Below, piece by piece: positions 55,129 through 64,000 of a DNA stretch of 64,000 bases (positions are counted from its first letter, which is position 1; every line of letters starts with the position of its first letter). The notes under the pieces are model-generated. The model made no database searches, had not been told where the DNA came from, and saw only the letters and a program-made list of their open reading frames with translations. The translations under genes were made by a program, and so were the position numbers. The DNA comes from Ceratopteris richardii (lineage: Eukaryota > Streptophyta > Polypodiopsida > Polypodiales > Pteridaceae): assembly GCA_020310875.1 (NCBI GenBank), contig CM035413.1, positions 185,785,855 to 185,849,854 on the forward strand, written 5' to 3'.

Positions 55129-56086
55129 ATGGCAGGTCAGGTAGACTTGGAAACTCTACATTCTAGATTAAGTATAAAATTTCCATCTTTCAAAGGCTTA
55201 GCTCAGGAACACCTGGACGAGCAAATTAGGAGATTCTTAGCATTATGCAACAAGAGGTTTGATGGGAAGAGACCATGCCTTATTTATCCTCTTTCGTGCC
55301 ACATTAGAAGGGCTAGCAGATAAATGGTTCAGCCAGTATCTTGAAAACCATTTCACCACATGGAATTTAATGAAAGAGGCATTCAAAACGCAATTCCAGC
55401 ATGGGAACACTATAGAGATAATCATAGAGGAGTTAGAGAACTTGAGACTAGGTCCTGGTGAAACATTTCCAGAGTTTGTAACTAGGACCAAGGCACTACT
55501 GGCTAAGTTTCTAGATCCTCCACATGATTTCTCTATTAAGAAATGGTTAGCTAAACCTCTTCCAGTGACTACACAATGTAGAATCAAGGAAATAGTGTTT
55601 CCAACAACCTCCATAGAAGAGCTCATCAATACAGCTACACGACTAGTGACTACACAATGTAGAATCAAGGAAATAGTGTTTCCAACAACCTCCATAGAAG
55701 AGCTCATCAATATAGCTACACGACTCGAACAAATAAGACAACAATATGGAGCAAGTTCTTTGCAACTACCCTATTCTGCAGAAATTGAGGATCTAGTGAT
55801 TCAATTAAGGAAAGAGTTGGAGAACTTAAAAAGAAGTAAACCTCAAAAAGAAGAAGAAAATGCAATAACCTTATTTAGGCAAGAAATCGAGGCCCTCAAA
55901 CTACAAAAGGAAGAGGAAGCCCAAGCAGAAGAACTAGCTCAACTTCGACAAGAATTACATGAACTCAAGGGAGGTGGCATCAAAAGTGGACTATGGTGCA
56001 CCATGTGCAGCAAGCAGGGTCATGTGGTAAGTGAGTGTCCACTTCTAAGTGTAACTTTCCAGCTATGCAGGAAAGCTGAAATATGA
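55129..56086 (+). pseudogene. Non-autonomous element gag with 27-residue tandem duplication
   Basis: ATG at 55129 (MAGQVDLETLHSRLSIKFPS). The first frame runs to NKRFDGK; a 1-base shift at about 55265 moves it to DHALFILFRATLEGLADKWF, YLENHFTTWNLMKEAFKTQF and GPGETFPEFVTRTKALLAKF, a Ty3-type capsid. The 27-codon unit VTTQCRIKEIVFPTTSIEEL... occurs twice in tandem (55565-55645, 55646-55726). A Glu/Lys-rich coiled coil follows, then one canonical zinc knuckle CTMCSKQGHVVSEC. It would package the element RNA into particles. Confidence 0.85.
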
Positions 56087-56988
56087 GGCCCAAGAATGTC
56101 AGTCAAGAGGTATGCTTGCAGCAAGATATTGGACACAAGGAGGAGCCCAACCACCAGCTAATGTGATGGGGGTTGTATCTAATCAAGGTAACAATTACTA
56201 CCCTAGACACAGGGAAAACTTTGGAAATGGGCCAAGGAGGCCAATTATCTATTTCAGATGTGGAGAATGTGGGTATTACCAAAGTAGGTGTACTTTACCA
56301 GAAAGTGCCCCCCCCCTATAGGAATTGCCCTGAGGCTAGGGACCATTATACCCTTTGTTGTCCTAAGAACCAGGCATCTTCATCTCGGCCACACATTTAA
56401 ATTATTGTTGTGGCCAAAGAGGAAGCTGTGGAACAAGTCAATGTGCCATCACCATCTACAAGAGTGGTGCAACTAGAAGAAATTGAATCTTTTATAGTGC
56501 ATACAAGAAGCAAGGGTAAGGCTCAATTGGACATAGGTCAAGAATCAAGGATTAATGGGTTGAACAAAGACAAAGACACATTTGATGACGAAGCAAACAC
56601 ATGTGCAGATACAAGGCAGAAAGAAAATCTCATAGGTGCCAGTGATGCCATTGGACATGCATTCAGCAGGGCTCATGAGGCATTTGATAAGTCAATTGGA
56701 GCCCATGCTCTTAAGGAATCAGAAGCTTCAAGATTACTCAAGTCCATGAAAAAGGAGGTCAATATTTTTTATTTAATAAAGAGGGATGGGAAATTTAGGT
56801 TAGAACTCTTGCAGATAATTGATGAGGCTTCCACAACAAGTTTAGTGGCAAAGGTTTCTATCATGCATAAAGATAAAATTATAGGGGAAGCATCCCTCAC
56901 AGATTATAAGAACCCTTGGCTTACAGTCTCTACAAAGGTCATGAGTTTCAAGGAGTTATTGTGGATGGTGGATCTGGCATTAACTTGA
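56087..56988 (+). pseudogene. Non-autonomous element: degenerate second zinc finger and pre-protease region
   Basis: 56112-56321 contains FRCGECGYYQSRC, possibly a decayed second knuckle; a TAG ends it. 56410-56988 is an open frame of 192 codons with charged, helical text (EAFDKSIGAHALKESEASRL, FYLIKRDGKFRLELLQIIDE). No recognised domain. It leads into the protease across a frameshift near 56930. Confidence 0.6.
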
Positions 56989-57327
56989 TGCCTGCACATA
57001 CCATGGAAAAGATTGGACTACAACTTTCAAGACCTGCCAACTTCACTATAACACTAGTAGACCAAAGCATAACAAGGCCTATGGGAGTGGTTCCTGGAGT
57101 CCCAATCAAGATACAAGGTACCAGTCGAGATACAAGGCACCATCTTTAACTTGGACTTTGTTGTTCTAAGGCTGCCACAAGTAGAAGGAAGTTTCTCCCT
57201 CTTAATTGGGAGACCTTGGCTAAGGCATGCCAATGTACTACATGACTGGGGTAAGGAAACAATGTGGGTAAAGCAACAGGGGAAAGAGTTGAAGCATATA
57301 TTTTTAGAAGAAGGACCAGACAATTAA
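56916..57327 (+). pseudogene. Non-autonomous element aspartic protease
   Basis: VIVDGGSGINLMPAHTMEKI (active site D-G-G-S), TLVDQSITRPMGVVPGVPIK (flap region), then after a frameshift near 57130 FNLDFVVLRLP, SLLIGRPWLRHANVLHDWG (closing motif). A full retropepsin outline in two frames. Very like the Gypsy-2 protease in its DGGSG and IGRPW boxes. Confidence 0.82.
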
Positions 57328-57342
57328 AGACATACCAACACG

Positions 57343-58064
57343 ATGCAGACAATTGGTATTTGTATGGAAGATGTATTGTTGGATAACCTAGAGGCAGACG
57401 TGTATGAAGAAGCAACTTTATATGAAGAAGAAAACATGTTGGCTTGGCTCCATATACACAACCCATCTTCTTATTATGGAATTTTCTTAAACTCAAGTAA
57501 AGAGGAAGTCTATGAAGAAAAAGAGGACATCATCAGGTTACTGATTCGAGTGAAACAGTCTCAGTCAAAGGCCAAAGAAGAGAGAAGAAAAGAAAAGCCC
57601 TTAAGTATAGAAGTGATGAAACTATTTCAAATCATATATCAATGGCCATTTTTTTATGGATACTAGTATGGCTATCATCTGTTATGTTAATTTTTATGGC
57701 AGTAAGTGCAGGGCTTTACAAGGAGGTGGAAGGAGTACCTGCATATCTTTGGAAAGAGAGGATTCTATTGGCTAAAGAAGTTGCGATAGTAAAAAGGAAA
57801 TTTTGCACATTAAGTCACAAAGTAGTTGAAACAAAGATACAAAAGATGCAGTATGGAGGAGATAGTATTCCAATCAAGGATTTAGGGTGGCCCTATCAGA
57901 TGGTCAGTATGCCCAAAAAGAAGACAAAACAAATGAAGTGCAGTACAATTGGAGATTACAAGGTTTCTCTTAGTCATCATATCATGACTCAAGGCCTATC
58001 ATCAGCACAACTGAAGATTTATGGATCACCTAGAACTTGCAAAATCTGTCTAGGTTGTACATAG
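57343..58064 (+). pseudogene. Non-autonomous element: unidentified ORF pair with a hydrophobic segment
   Basis: 57343-57666 is acidic (LEADVYEEATLYEEENMLAW). 57642-58064 begins with a strongly hydrophobic stretch, IFLWILVWLSSVMLIFMAV, long enough to span a membrane, followed by a basic part (PKKKTKQMKCSTIGDYK) and Cys near its end. The two frames overlap and may once have been one. I do not recognise either. A tail of a deleted pol is possible, as is chance hydrophobicity; no signal peptide cleavage site or env-like cysteine pattern is clear. Confidence 0.35.
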
Positions 58065-58477
58065 CCTTCTCATCCCATTTTTGCTTATGTTTTAGTAGTT
58101 TTTTTCCATTTTTCATCCTTGTTTCTTGATTTTTTATGTACTTTAGAAGCCATTTCCGAACCTTTGCATAAGAAAAAAATTTAAGAAATTTTTAGGAATT
58201 TTTAAGGCATTTAAAAAAAAAATTTGAGCATTTTTTCATCTTTTTCAATGTCATTTTCTTGATATAAGGGAACACTTAAGGAAGCTCTTTGTGGTTTTTA
58301 GTGGGAAACTGACCTAGAAATGTTTGGAAATTTTTTGAGAATTTTTCTTAATTTTTTTGCTTTTTTTATTTTTTTGGATTTTATTAGCATTTTATATATT
58401 TTTTTTTTCAAGGTATTTTTAACCAAAAAAAGCCCCTGAAGGCTAAATTTATTTTTTCCAAAAAAAAAAGAAAGAAA

Positions 58478-58518
<41 letters not shown>

Positions 58519-59350
58519 GCTCTCTCCCCACCCACCCCCCATCCCCCCACCCCCCTGCCATCCCCTTGCCCACCCCCTGCCATCCCCTCGCCCACCCCCC
58601 ATCATCCCCCCTCCCACCCCCCACCATCCCCCCACCCCCCCCCATCGCCCCCCCCATCCCCCTGCCCACCCCCTGCCCACCCCCCGCCCCCCCTCCATCC
58701 CCCCTCTATCCCCCCGCCCCGCGCCCCATGACGCGCCCATGCCTCGCAAAAAAGAAAAAATCTAATACTTTTGGCTCTAGATCACGCTTCGAATGGCCAT
58801 TTTTTTCAAACGTGGGATCATTTTCATGTCTTTTGGACCTCTGGACTCATTTTTTGACTTAGTTTTTCCAAAATCCCAACTTTTCTCTAACTTTTGGGCA
58901 AAACCCACTTGTTTTGCACACATTGATCACATTTTTATCATTTTGCACATGGTCCCAATGGTTTATTCTCACTTTATTTTACCCTATGTTTCCTATTTTC
59001 CCATATGCACCCTCTGTAGCTTTACTATTTTATCATTTTGGCACTCCCTCACCCTCCCTTTACCCTTCTATCCAGCCCCATCCATACCCCTCCATGCCCT
59101 ATCCATCTCCACCCCTTCAGCCCTCCCATCCCCCTCCTTTATACCCTACATTCGCCATCCTTTGCTTTTCTGTGAAAAATTTTCACTTTTGGTTCTTCTC
59201 TGGTGTTTGTTCTCTATTGCTCCTGGTGGACTTGGTAGTTGCTCAAGTGTCCTTTTGAAGATTTTGAAGCACAATTATCATGGTGTCATCTCTGCTCAGA
59301 GTTTTGGTTGTAGCTCTTCGAGATGGAGAGCCCATTAGGTGATGGGCAAC
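58065..59350 (+). repeat. Noncoding segment: T-rich tracts, (TC)n, long C-rich block
   Basis: T-rich 58080-58420; (TC)n 58481-58513; then 58526-58735 is mostly runs of 4-9 C separated by A/T/G (CCCACCCCCC and similar), i.e. many G runs on the other strand. Open frames across it are low complexity. 58790-59340 has no recognised domain; it ends shortly before the 3' LTR with GATGGGCAAC rather than a clear polypurine tract. Confidence 0.8.
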
Positions 59351-60347
59351 TGTTGAGCCCATAAAAGTCACATTGGTCAAATTCAACCACAGTCAAAGTC
59401 AAAGGGTCAAAGTCAAAGTTATCAAATTCAACATGTTCAAGGTGAAAGTCAACATGGGTGAAGTCAAAGTGCTCAAAGTTCAGGTGTCAAGGTACACAGG
59501 TAGTGCACAATTAATCGTTCACAAAGGGTGTAATTGCAGAATGTTGGTTGCAAGGTTGCTTAGTGTATTTCTGTAATTCTCTAAGGTTCAAAGTGTTTTG
59601 GAAGGTTCAAGTGAACCCTCTCTAAGGTGCACATTTGAAGCATTAAAAGGAAAAATATGAAGGTATGTGAAGCAGCAGTGTACGCAGAAGTGAAAGTATG
59701 GCCCCCACATTCAAAATTTTGTATTTTGCTAAAGTCACTAAAGGACAAAATAGGGATGCATTGGCTGCCCACTCTTGGAGACAATCTTGGGACATAGAAG
59801 TGAGGTCCAAGATGCTATGGGAGTTAGGAGCATACATGAACCGACACCCAAAAAGGAAGGATTATTCTTGGTTGGGGGGATTATTGTGAGATATTCTAGA
59901 GCAAGAGAGAGAGGATATATTCAGAGAGAGCACACGCGACACAGAGAGCCTTTGCAAGGAGAGCAAGAAGAATGACTTACATTTTATGTAGAGAAGGTGA
60001 AGCAAGGAATAGCAAGAGTTCCAAAGTCCCATTGAAGGTGCGCGTTGATAGAAGGTGTCCATCCCTCCCCTCATTGGAAGCTTGGTGCAAGGTGTGCACA
60101 AGGGCAAGCTTGGAGAAGGTGGATGTCTAGTGAAGAGGTCGCTGGCAGATTCTAAGTACTTTGTAATCTTGTTTCATGAGCATTAGTTAGTCTCTGGGAT
60201 ATTGCACAAAGCATTTGGCTTATGTACAAGATTGTATTCTTCTCTTCCTAACTAATCAGAAGCTTTAGGTGTCATTAAATCTCTTGTTCTCACTCTCCAT
60301 CCTCCTACAAACACTCAAGTCCCTTTCTGCACAAGAATCTCCCAACA
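59351..60347 (+). repeat. Non-autonomous element 3' LTR (997 bp)
   Basis: TGTTGAGCCCATAAAAG to ATCTCCCAACA; partner of 53855-54850 with scattered substitutions. Followed by AGAAC. Confidence 0.95.
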
Positions 60348-60352
60348 AGAAC

Positions 60353-61165
60353 ACCTAAGGATGCTTGGGATACACTTACCACTTTATACCAGGCAAGGAA
60401 TGAGGCTCGTGTTGCTTACCTATGAAAAGAATTGGAGAGTGAGCACATGAATGAAGGAGATTCCATGGATAGTTTTCTGACAAAGATCATAGGAACAACT
60501 GTTTTTTGCTGATGAAGTCTTGCATGACAGATCACTTGTGCAGAGGATTCTAAATGGTCTTCTTGATTCATATCAGAGTTTTGCTTGTAATTTTTGTTTG
60601 ATGATGAAAGGCAATCCAAATGCCTTAATATTTGAAGAGTTACTCTCTATTATGTTGTAAGAAGATCAATCTAGGTAGAATAGTCCACTGTGCATGTTGC
60701 AGATCAAGTTTTCTTGGCTAATCAAAAGGGCAAAGGTAAATGGAGCTCTTCTACTAGTAAGCAGAAATAGTTTTGCAAATATTGTAAAAGAAAGAGGCTA
60801 GAATGGTTGTTGGAATGGCCTCTATACCCAAAACAAATTCTGCTAATCTTGTGTTGGATGAAGAATGGGAATTAACCACTATTTGCAATTATGACCAATC
60901 TTCGCATGAACAATGTATGTTTGTAGTAGACTTAGATGTTTGGTACTTTGATAGTGGGGCAACCAATCATATTAGCTCGCAGCATAATTTCTTCACTTCA
61001 CTCGACCCTACCTCTACAAGGAATACTATCACATGCACCAACAACTCCCCTTATTCTGTCATGGGAGTTGGTAAGATCATTATGACTACTGCTCGTGGTA
61101 GTTCTTTTACATTGTCGGATGCTTTATTTGTGTCCAAGATCAAGAGATTCTGTTATCAGTTTTAG
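60353..61165 (+). pseudogene. Copia-B3 gag (second part) and protease
   Basis: KDAWDTLTTLYQARNEARVA, SEHMNEGDSMDSFLTK and DSYQSFACN, with stops and shifts; the zinc-knuckle region is mostly deleted (CKYCKGND is missing). The protease is readable at 60803-61165: DVWYFDSGATNHISSQHNFF, TCTNNSPYSVMGVGKIIM and FTLSDALFVSKIKR. Confidence 0.87.
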
Positions 61166-62260
61166 CTTCAGCCAAGATTGGATTGATTGTGAAATTTTTT
61201 TATGACATATGTATAGTTCATGATCTATCAAATGGTGATGCCATTATTGCTTCTAGAATTTTATGTCATGGGCAGTATAAGCTCAAAGACTATGAAAAAT
61301 CTATGAATGATTCAACATGTGCAGTACATGATTCTCAGGCTATGTCAGATGCAAAGCTTCGGCATGCACGCTTTGCTCATCTAAATTTTGCTAGTTTGCT
61401 ACACCTATAGAAATTTGAAACGGTGTCCTCTCTGCACAAACTTGAGGCACCTAGTAAACATGTTTGTGAAGCTTGTATTTTGGGAAAAATGCAATGTTCC
61501 TCATTCCCAAAAGATGGTTCAATTTGAGCTACTAAGAAATTGCAGCTTGTTCACAATGATGTTTGTCGTCCTATGTAGTGCCCTCTTTTGGAAACTATCT
61601 TTACTTTGTGACTTTCATTGATGATTTCTCCAAGCATGCATGGTTATATCCATTGAAAGAAAAGTCTAAAGTTTTTATGTGCTATAAACTGTTTTTGGTT
61701 TTGGCTGAAAATTTGTTAGAATGTAAAATGGGCACCCTCCATTCTGATCGAGGGGCCGAATATATGTCTTTTGATTTTAATGCATTTCTGGTTGAATGCG
61801 GGATAAAACATTAGTGTACAATGCCGTATGCACCTCAATAGAATGGAGTTGCTGAATGGAAGAACAAGTCACCAATGGAGATGAGGAGGTATATGGTCAA
61901 GAGTCGGGCCTTACCACATAGTTTCTGACATGAGGTTGTTATGTGTGCAACATATGTACTTAACAGGTGTCCACTAAAGCATTGCAGTCTATCACTCCAT
62001 ATGAGGCTTGGCATGGTCATAAGCCATCTATTTCCCACCTGTGTGTTTCTGGTTGTCTGGCATATGCATTAGTGCCTGAACAACAATGCAAAAAATTGGA
62101 TGATAAAGTAGTGAAATGTATTTTTGTTGGGTATAATTTTGAAAGCAAAGGTTATCGTCTATATCATGCATAGAAAAAAGGCAAAATAACCATTATGTTA
62201 TTTTTTGTGGAAGATACTATTTAGCCATTACTTTCATGTACTAAGGTTTTCTGCCTATTT
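61166..62260 (+). pseudogene. Copia-B3 integrase
   Basis: VHDLSNGDAIIASRILCHG, the zinc module (RHARFAHLNFASLLHL ... CEACILGKMQ), then the core FIDDFSKHAWLYPLKEKSKV, SDRGAEYMSFDFN and PQ-stop-NGVAEWKNK. Several stops and shifts. The linker SESKGYRLYH-type text, deleted in copy B2, is present here. Confidence 0.87.
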
Positions 62261-64000
62261 TTAGAGGTGGACGGTCTAGTACTGGTCCTAATGAGAAAAC
62301 TTCTCAGCCTTTACATGTTTCATGTGATGATGTAGATCATTCCATTTCTTATGTAAGTTTACATGATGCACTTGTTGATGAGAGAGTTGATATCGAGGAG
62401 GCAAAAACTATGCCAAAATGGCTCGTGCAGACTTTGCATGATAGTAAATTAGATGCACCTCTATCATATCATACTCGTTCAGGCTCTCATAGTGCCTCTT
62501 TTGCATCAGATTGCTATGCCATAGTTGTGTCTAGTCTCTGTGATGAGAATGAGCATGTTCCTTCTGTTGAAGCATAAAATTCTAAAAATTAGATGGTTGT
62601 TATGCAATCAGAATATGATGCTATCATAAAAAATGGTACCTAAACTTTATGTGACTTACGTCCTAGCAAGAAGTCCATTGGCAGTCAGTGGATATACAAG
62701 CTGAAGCGTAAGCTTGACAGATTAGTTGACAAGTATAAGGCTAGGCTTGTTGCAAAGGGCTATGCCAAAGAAAGAGGCATTGATTTTGATAAAACCTTTG
62801 CTCCTACATGCTGAATCACTACTGTTTGTAGCATCTACGCACTTGTAACTCATCATGGTTGGAATGTACATTATTTGGACATTAAAACTGCATTTTTGAA
62901 TGGTGACTTGCATGAAGAAGTGTATGTTTTTCAACCCCATGGCGTTGTGTAGAAAGGGCATGAAAACCAAGTGTGCAGGTTAAAAAAGGCATTATACGAT
63001 TTCAAGCAAGCACCATGTGCTTGGTATGAAAAGATACATGCCTACCTAATTGCACATGGTTTTGAGAACAGTCTAATCAAAAGCACCTTATATGTTAAGC
63101 AGGCAAATGATGTGCTTTTGATCATTGTTTTGTATGTTGATGACATGCTACTCATTGGTCCTCATGAGAAGCATATTGCTGATTTGAAGGTTGATCTACA
63201 TGCCTGATTTGAGGTGTGTGATTTGGGCCATTGGCATCATTATTTGGGCATTCATTTTATGCAAGTTGATGGGGAAATAGCTTTGTGTCAAGCAAAATAT
63301 ATTGACACATTATCGCAGTGCTTTGGCCTTGAAGACTGCAAACCTATTGCCACTCCTATGGAGATAGGTTTATGATTAAGTCTTCATGATGTTGGAGATG
63401 CATTTGATGTTGTTTTCTATCAACATTCTATTGGATGCATGATTTACTTATGCATTGCTCGACCAGATATTCAATTTGTTGTCTGATAGATGAGTAGGTT
63501 TGTGCATTGCCCAAGTGTCAAGCATTGACAGGAAATTAAGCGTATCTTTCCCTACTTGAGTGGTACCCAGCTACATGGATTGTTTTATCCCAAGGGGGGA
63601 TCACTGCCACTAGATTTACATGCTTTTTTTATTCTGATTGGGTTGGTTGCTATGATACTCGTGTGTCCACTAGTGGCTTTTGCGTCATGCTTGGTACCTC
63701 ACATATATCTTGATTGAGCAAGAAGCAGCCTACTATGGCCACTTCTAGTTCTGAGGCTGAGTATAGGGTATAACTTTCAAAGTGACTATTGAATGTGTGT
63801 GGCTCAGACGCCTTGTGGCTTATTTGGGTGTTGGTCAGTCTTTTGCCATCACCATCTTCACTGACAGTAGAGCACATAGGCGCTCATGAGGAACCCTATG
63901 TTCCATGCTCACACTAAGCACATTGAGGTGCACTATCATTATGTCAGGGAGATGTTCTCTGCTAGAGAGATCAGTTTGGCATATCTGCCCACACAAGAGA
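62261..64000 (+). pseudogene. Copia-B3 RT and RNase H, cut by the window edge
   Basis: Linker (DALVDERVDIEEAKTMPKW, LSYHTRSGSHSASFASDC), RT (GSQWIYKLKRKLD, KARLVAKGYAKERGIDFDK, LDIKTAFLNGDLHEEVYVF, AWYEKIHAYLIAHGFENS) and the catalytic YVDDMLLIG (63134-63160 region). RNase H (STSGFCVMLG, TSSSEAEYR, HARTK-type text) runs to the edge in several frames. Many stops, several at former Trp or Gln codons. Confidence 0.88.

Larger units (their letters stand above)
53855..60347 (+). mobile_element. Non-autonomous gag-protease LTR element (6,493 bp) with target duplication
   Basis: LTRs 53855-54850 and 59351-60347; flanks AGAAC at 53850-53854 and 60348-60352. The internal part holds a Ty3-type gag and a retropepsin but no RT, RNase H or integrase, so it must have moved with enzymes from another element. 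The region after the protease contains a short ORF pair and about 1.3 kb of noncoding T-rich, (TC)n and C-rich sequence. The protease text DGGSGINLMP resembles that of Gypsy-2 (DGGSGVNILP), so the donor family may be of that type. Confidence 0.92.
52996..64000 (+). mobile_element. Copia-B copy B3, 5' part to window end, split by a non-autonomous element
   Basis: 5' LTR 52996-53225, decayed primer site, gag (about 53560-53854), inserted element 53855-60347, gag continued, protease, integrase, RT and RNase H up to 64000. Removing the insert restores SCRTPKDAWDT. Since no 3' LTR is in the window, its right flank and target duplication cannot be seen; the left flanking 5 bp is GCTAA (52991-52995). 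Confidence 0.9.

Noticed and set aside
58298..58865. Overlapping Gly/Trp- and Pro-rich ORFs over the C-rich block
   Set aside because: Low-complexity translation of C/G runs in several frames on both strands; no coding signature.

Overview
The window is a land-plant intergenic region made almost entirely of transposable elements. The evidence is plant-type Ty1/copia and Ty3/gypsy polyproteins, initiator-tRNA-Met primer sites (TGGTATCAGAGC), an L1-type LINE tail and tRNA-derived SINEs. I see no host gene, rRNA, CRISPR array or canonical tRNA gene. The density and nesting of elements point to a large, repeat-rich plant genome; the species cannot be read from the sequence.

Left part (1-17.5 kb), old debris: a Copia-C reverse-transcriptase remnant with a putative LTR start (1-1.94 kb); an integrase/protease piece of the Gypsy-1 family (1.94-3.33 kb); a reverse-oriented Gypsy-2 element with 5' LTR, gag and protease, cut off just before the RT (3.3-6.9 kb); a cluster of hairpins (8.16-8.46 kb); a decayed Copia-A copy (8.44-11.9 kb); then SINEs, two LINE 3' ends, GA microsatellites and a tandem repeat (12.5-17.0 kb).

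Right part (17.5-64 kb), one nested stack. The outermost element is a decayed Copia-B copy on the + strand (pieces 17508-18853, 23736-24424, 52856-52995). Three elements interrupt it. (i) A complete inverted Copia-B copy, 18854-23730, with 5-bp target duplication ACCTT. (ii) A complete inverted Copia-A element, 24425-52850, with duplication ATATT. (iii) Another + strand Copia-B copy starting at 52996 and leaving the window, itself interrupted by a non-autonomous gag-protease LTR element (53855-60347, duplication AGAAC). Copia-A is in turn broken by a 21.9-kb block (26743-48652) holding two Gypsy-1 elements head to head, each with its 3' LTR on the outside and both lacking a recognisable 5' LTR.

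The most interesting object is the Gypsy-1 family. The + copy (about 33-48.65 kb) is readable from gag to the 3' LTR. Its gag-pol was one frame (34007-42437) with gag zinc knuckles, a first aspartic protease, RT, RNase H, an integrase whose N-terminal linker plus HHCC zinc module is tandemly duplicated, and a second aspartic-protease domain after the integrase. It is followed by a second ORF of about 1,500 codons (43540-48044, broken by a few stops and one frameshift) that runs into the 3' LTR. The duplicated zinc module is seen in two copies, the post-integrase protease in three and the extra ORF in two, so these are family traits and not accidents of one copy.

Almost every coding region here is broken by stops or frameshifts; the calls describe ancestry, not expressed proteins.
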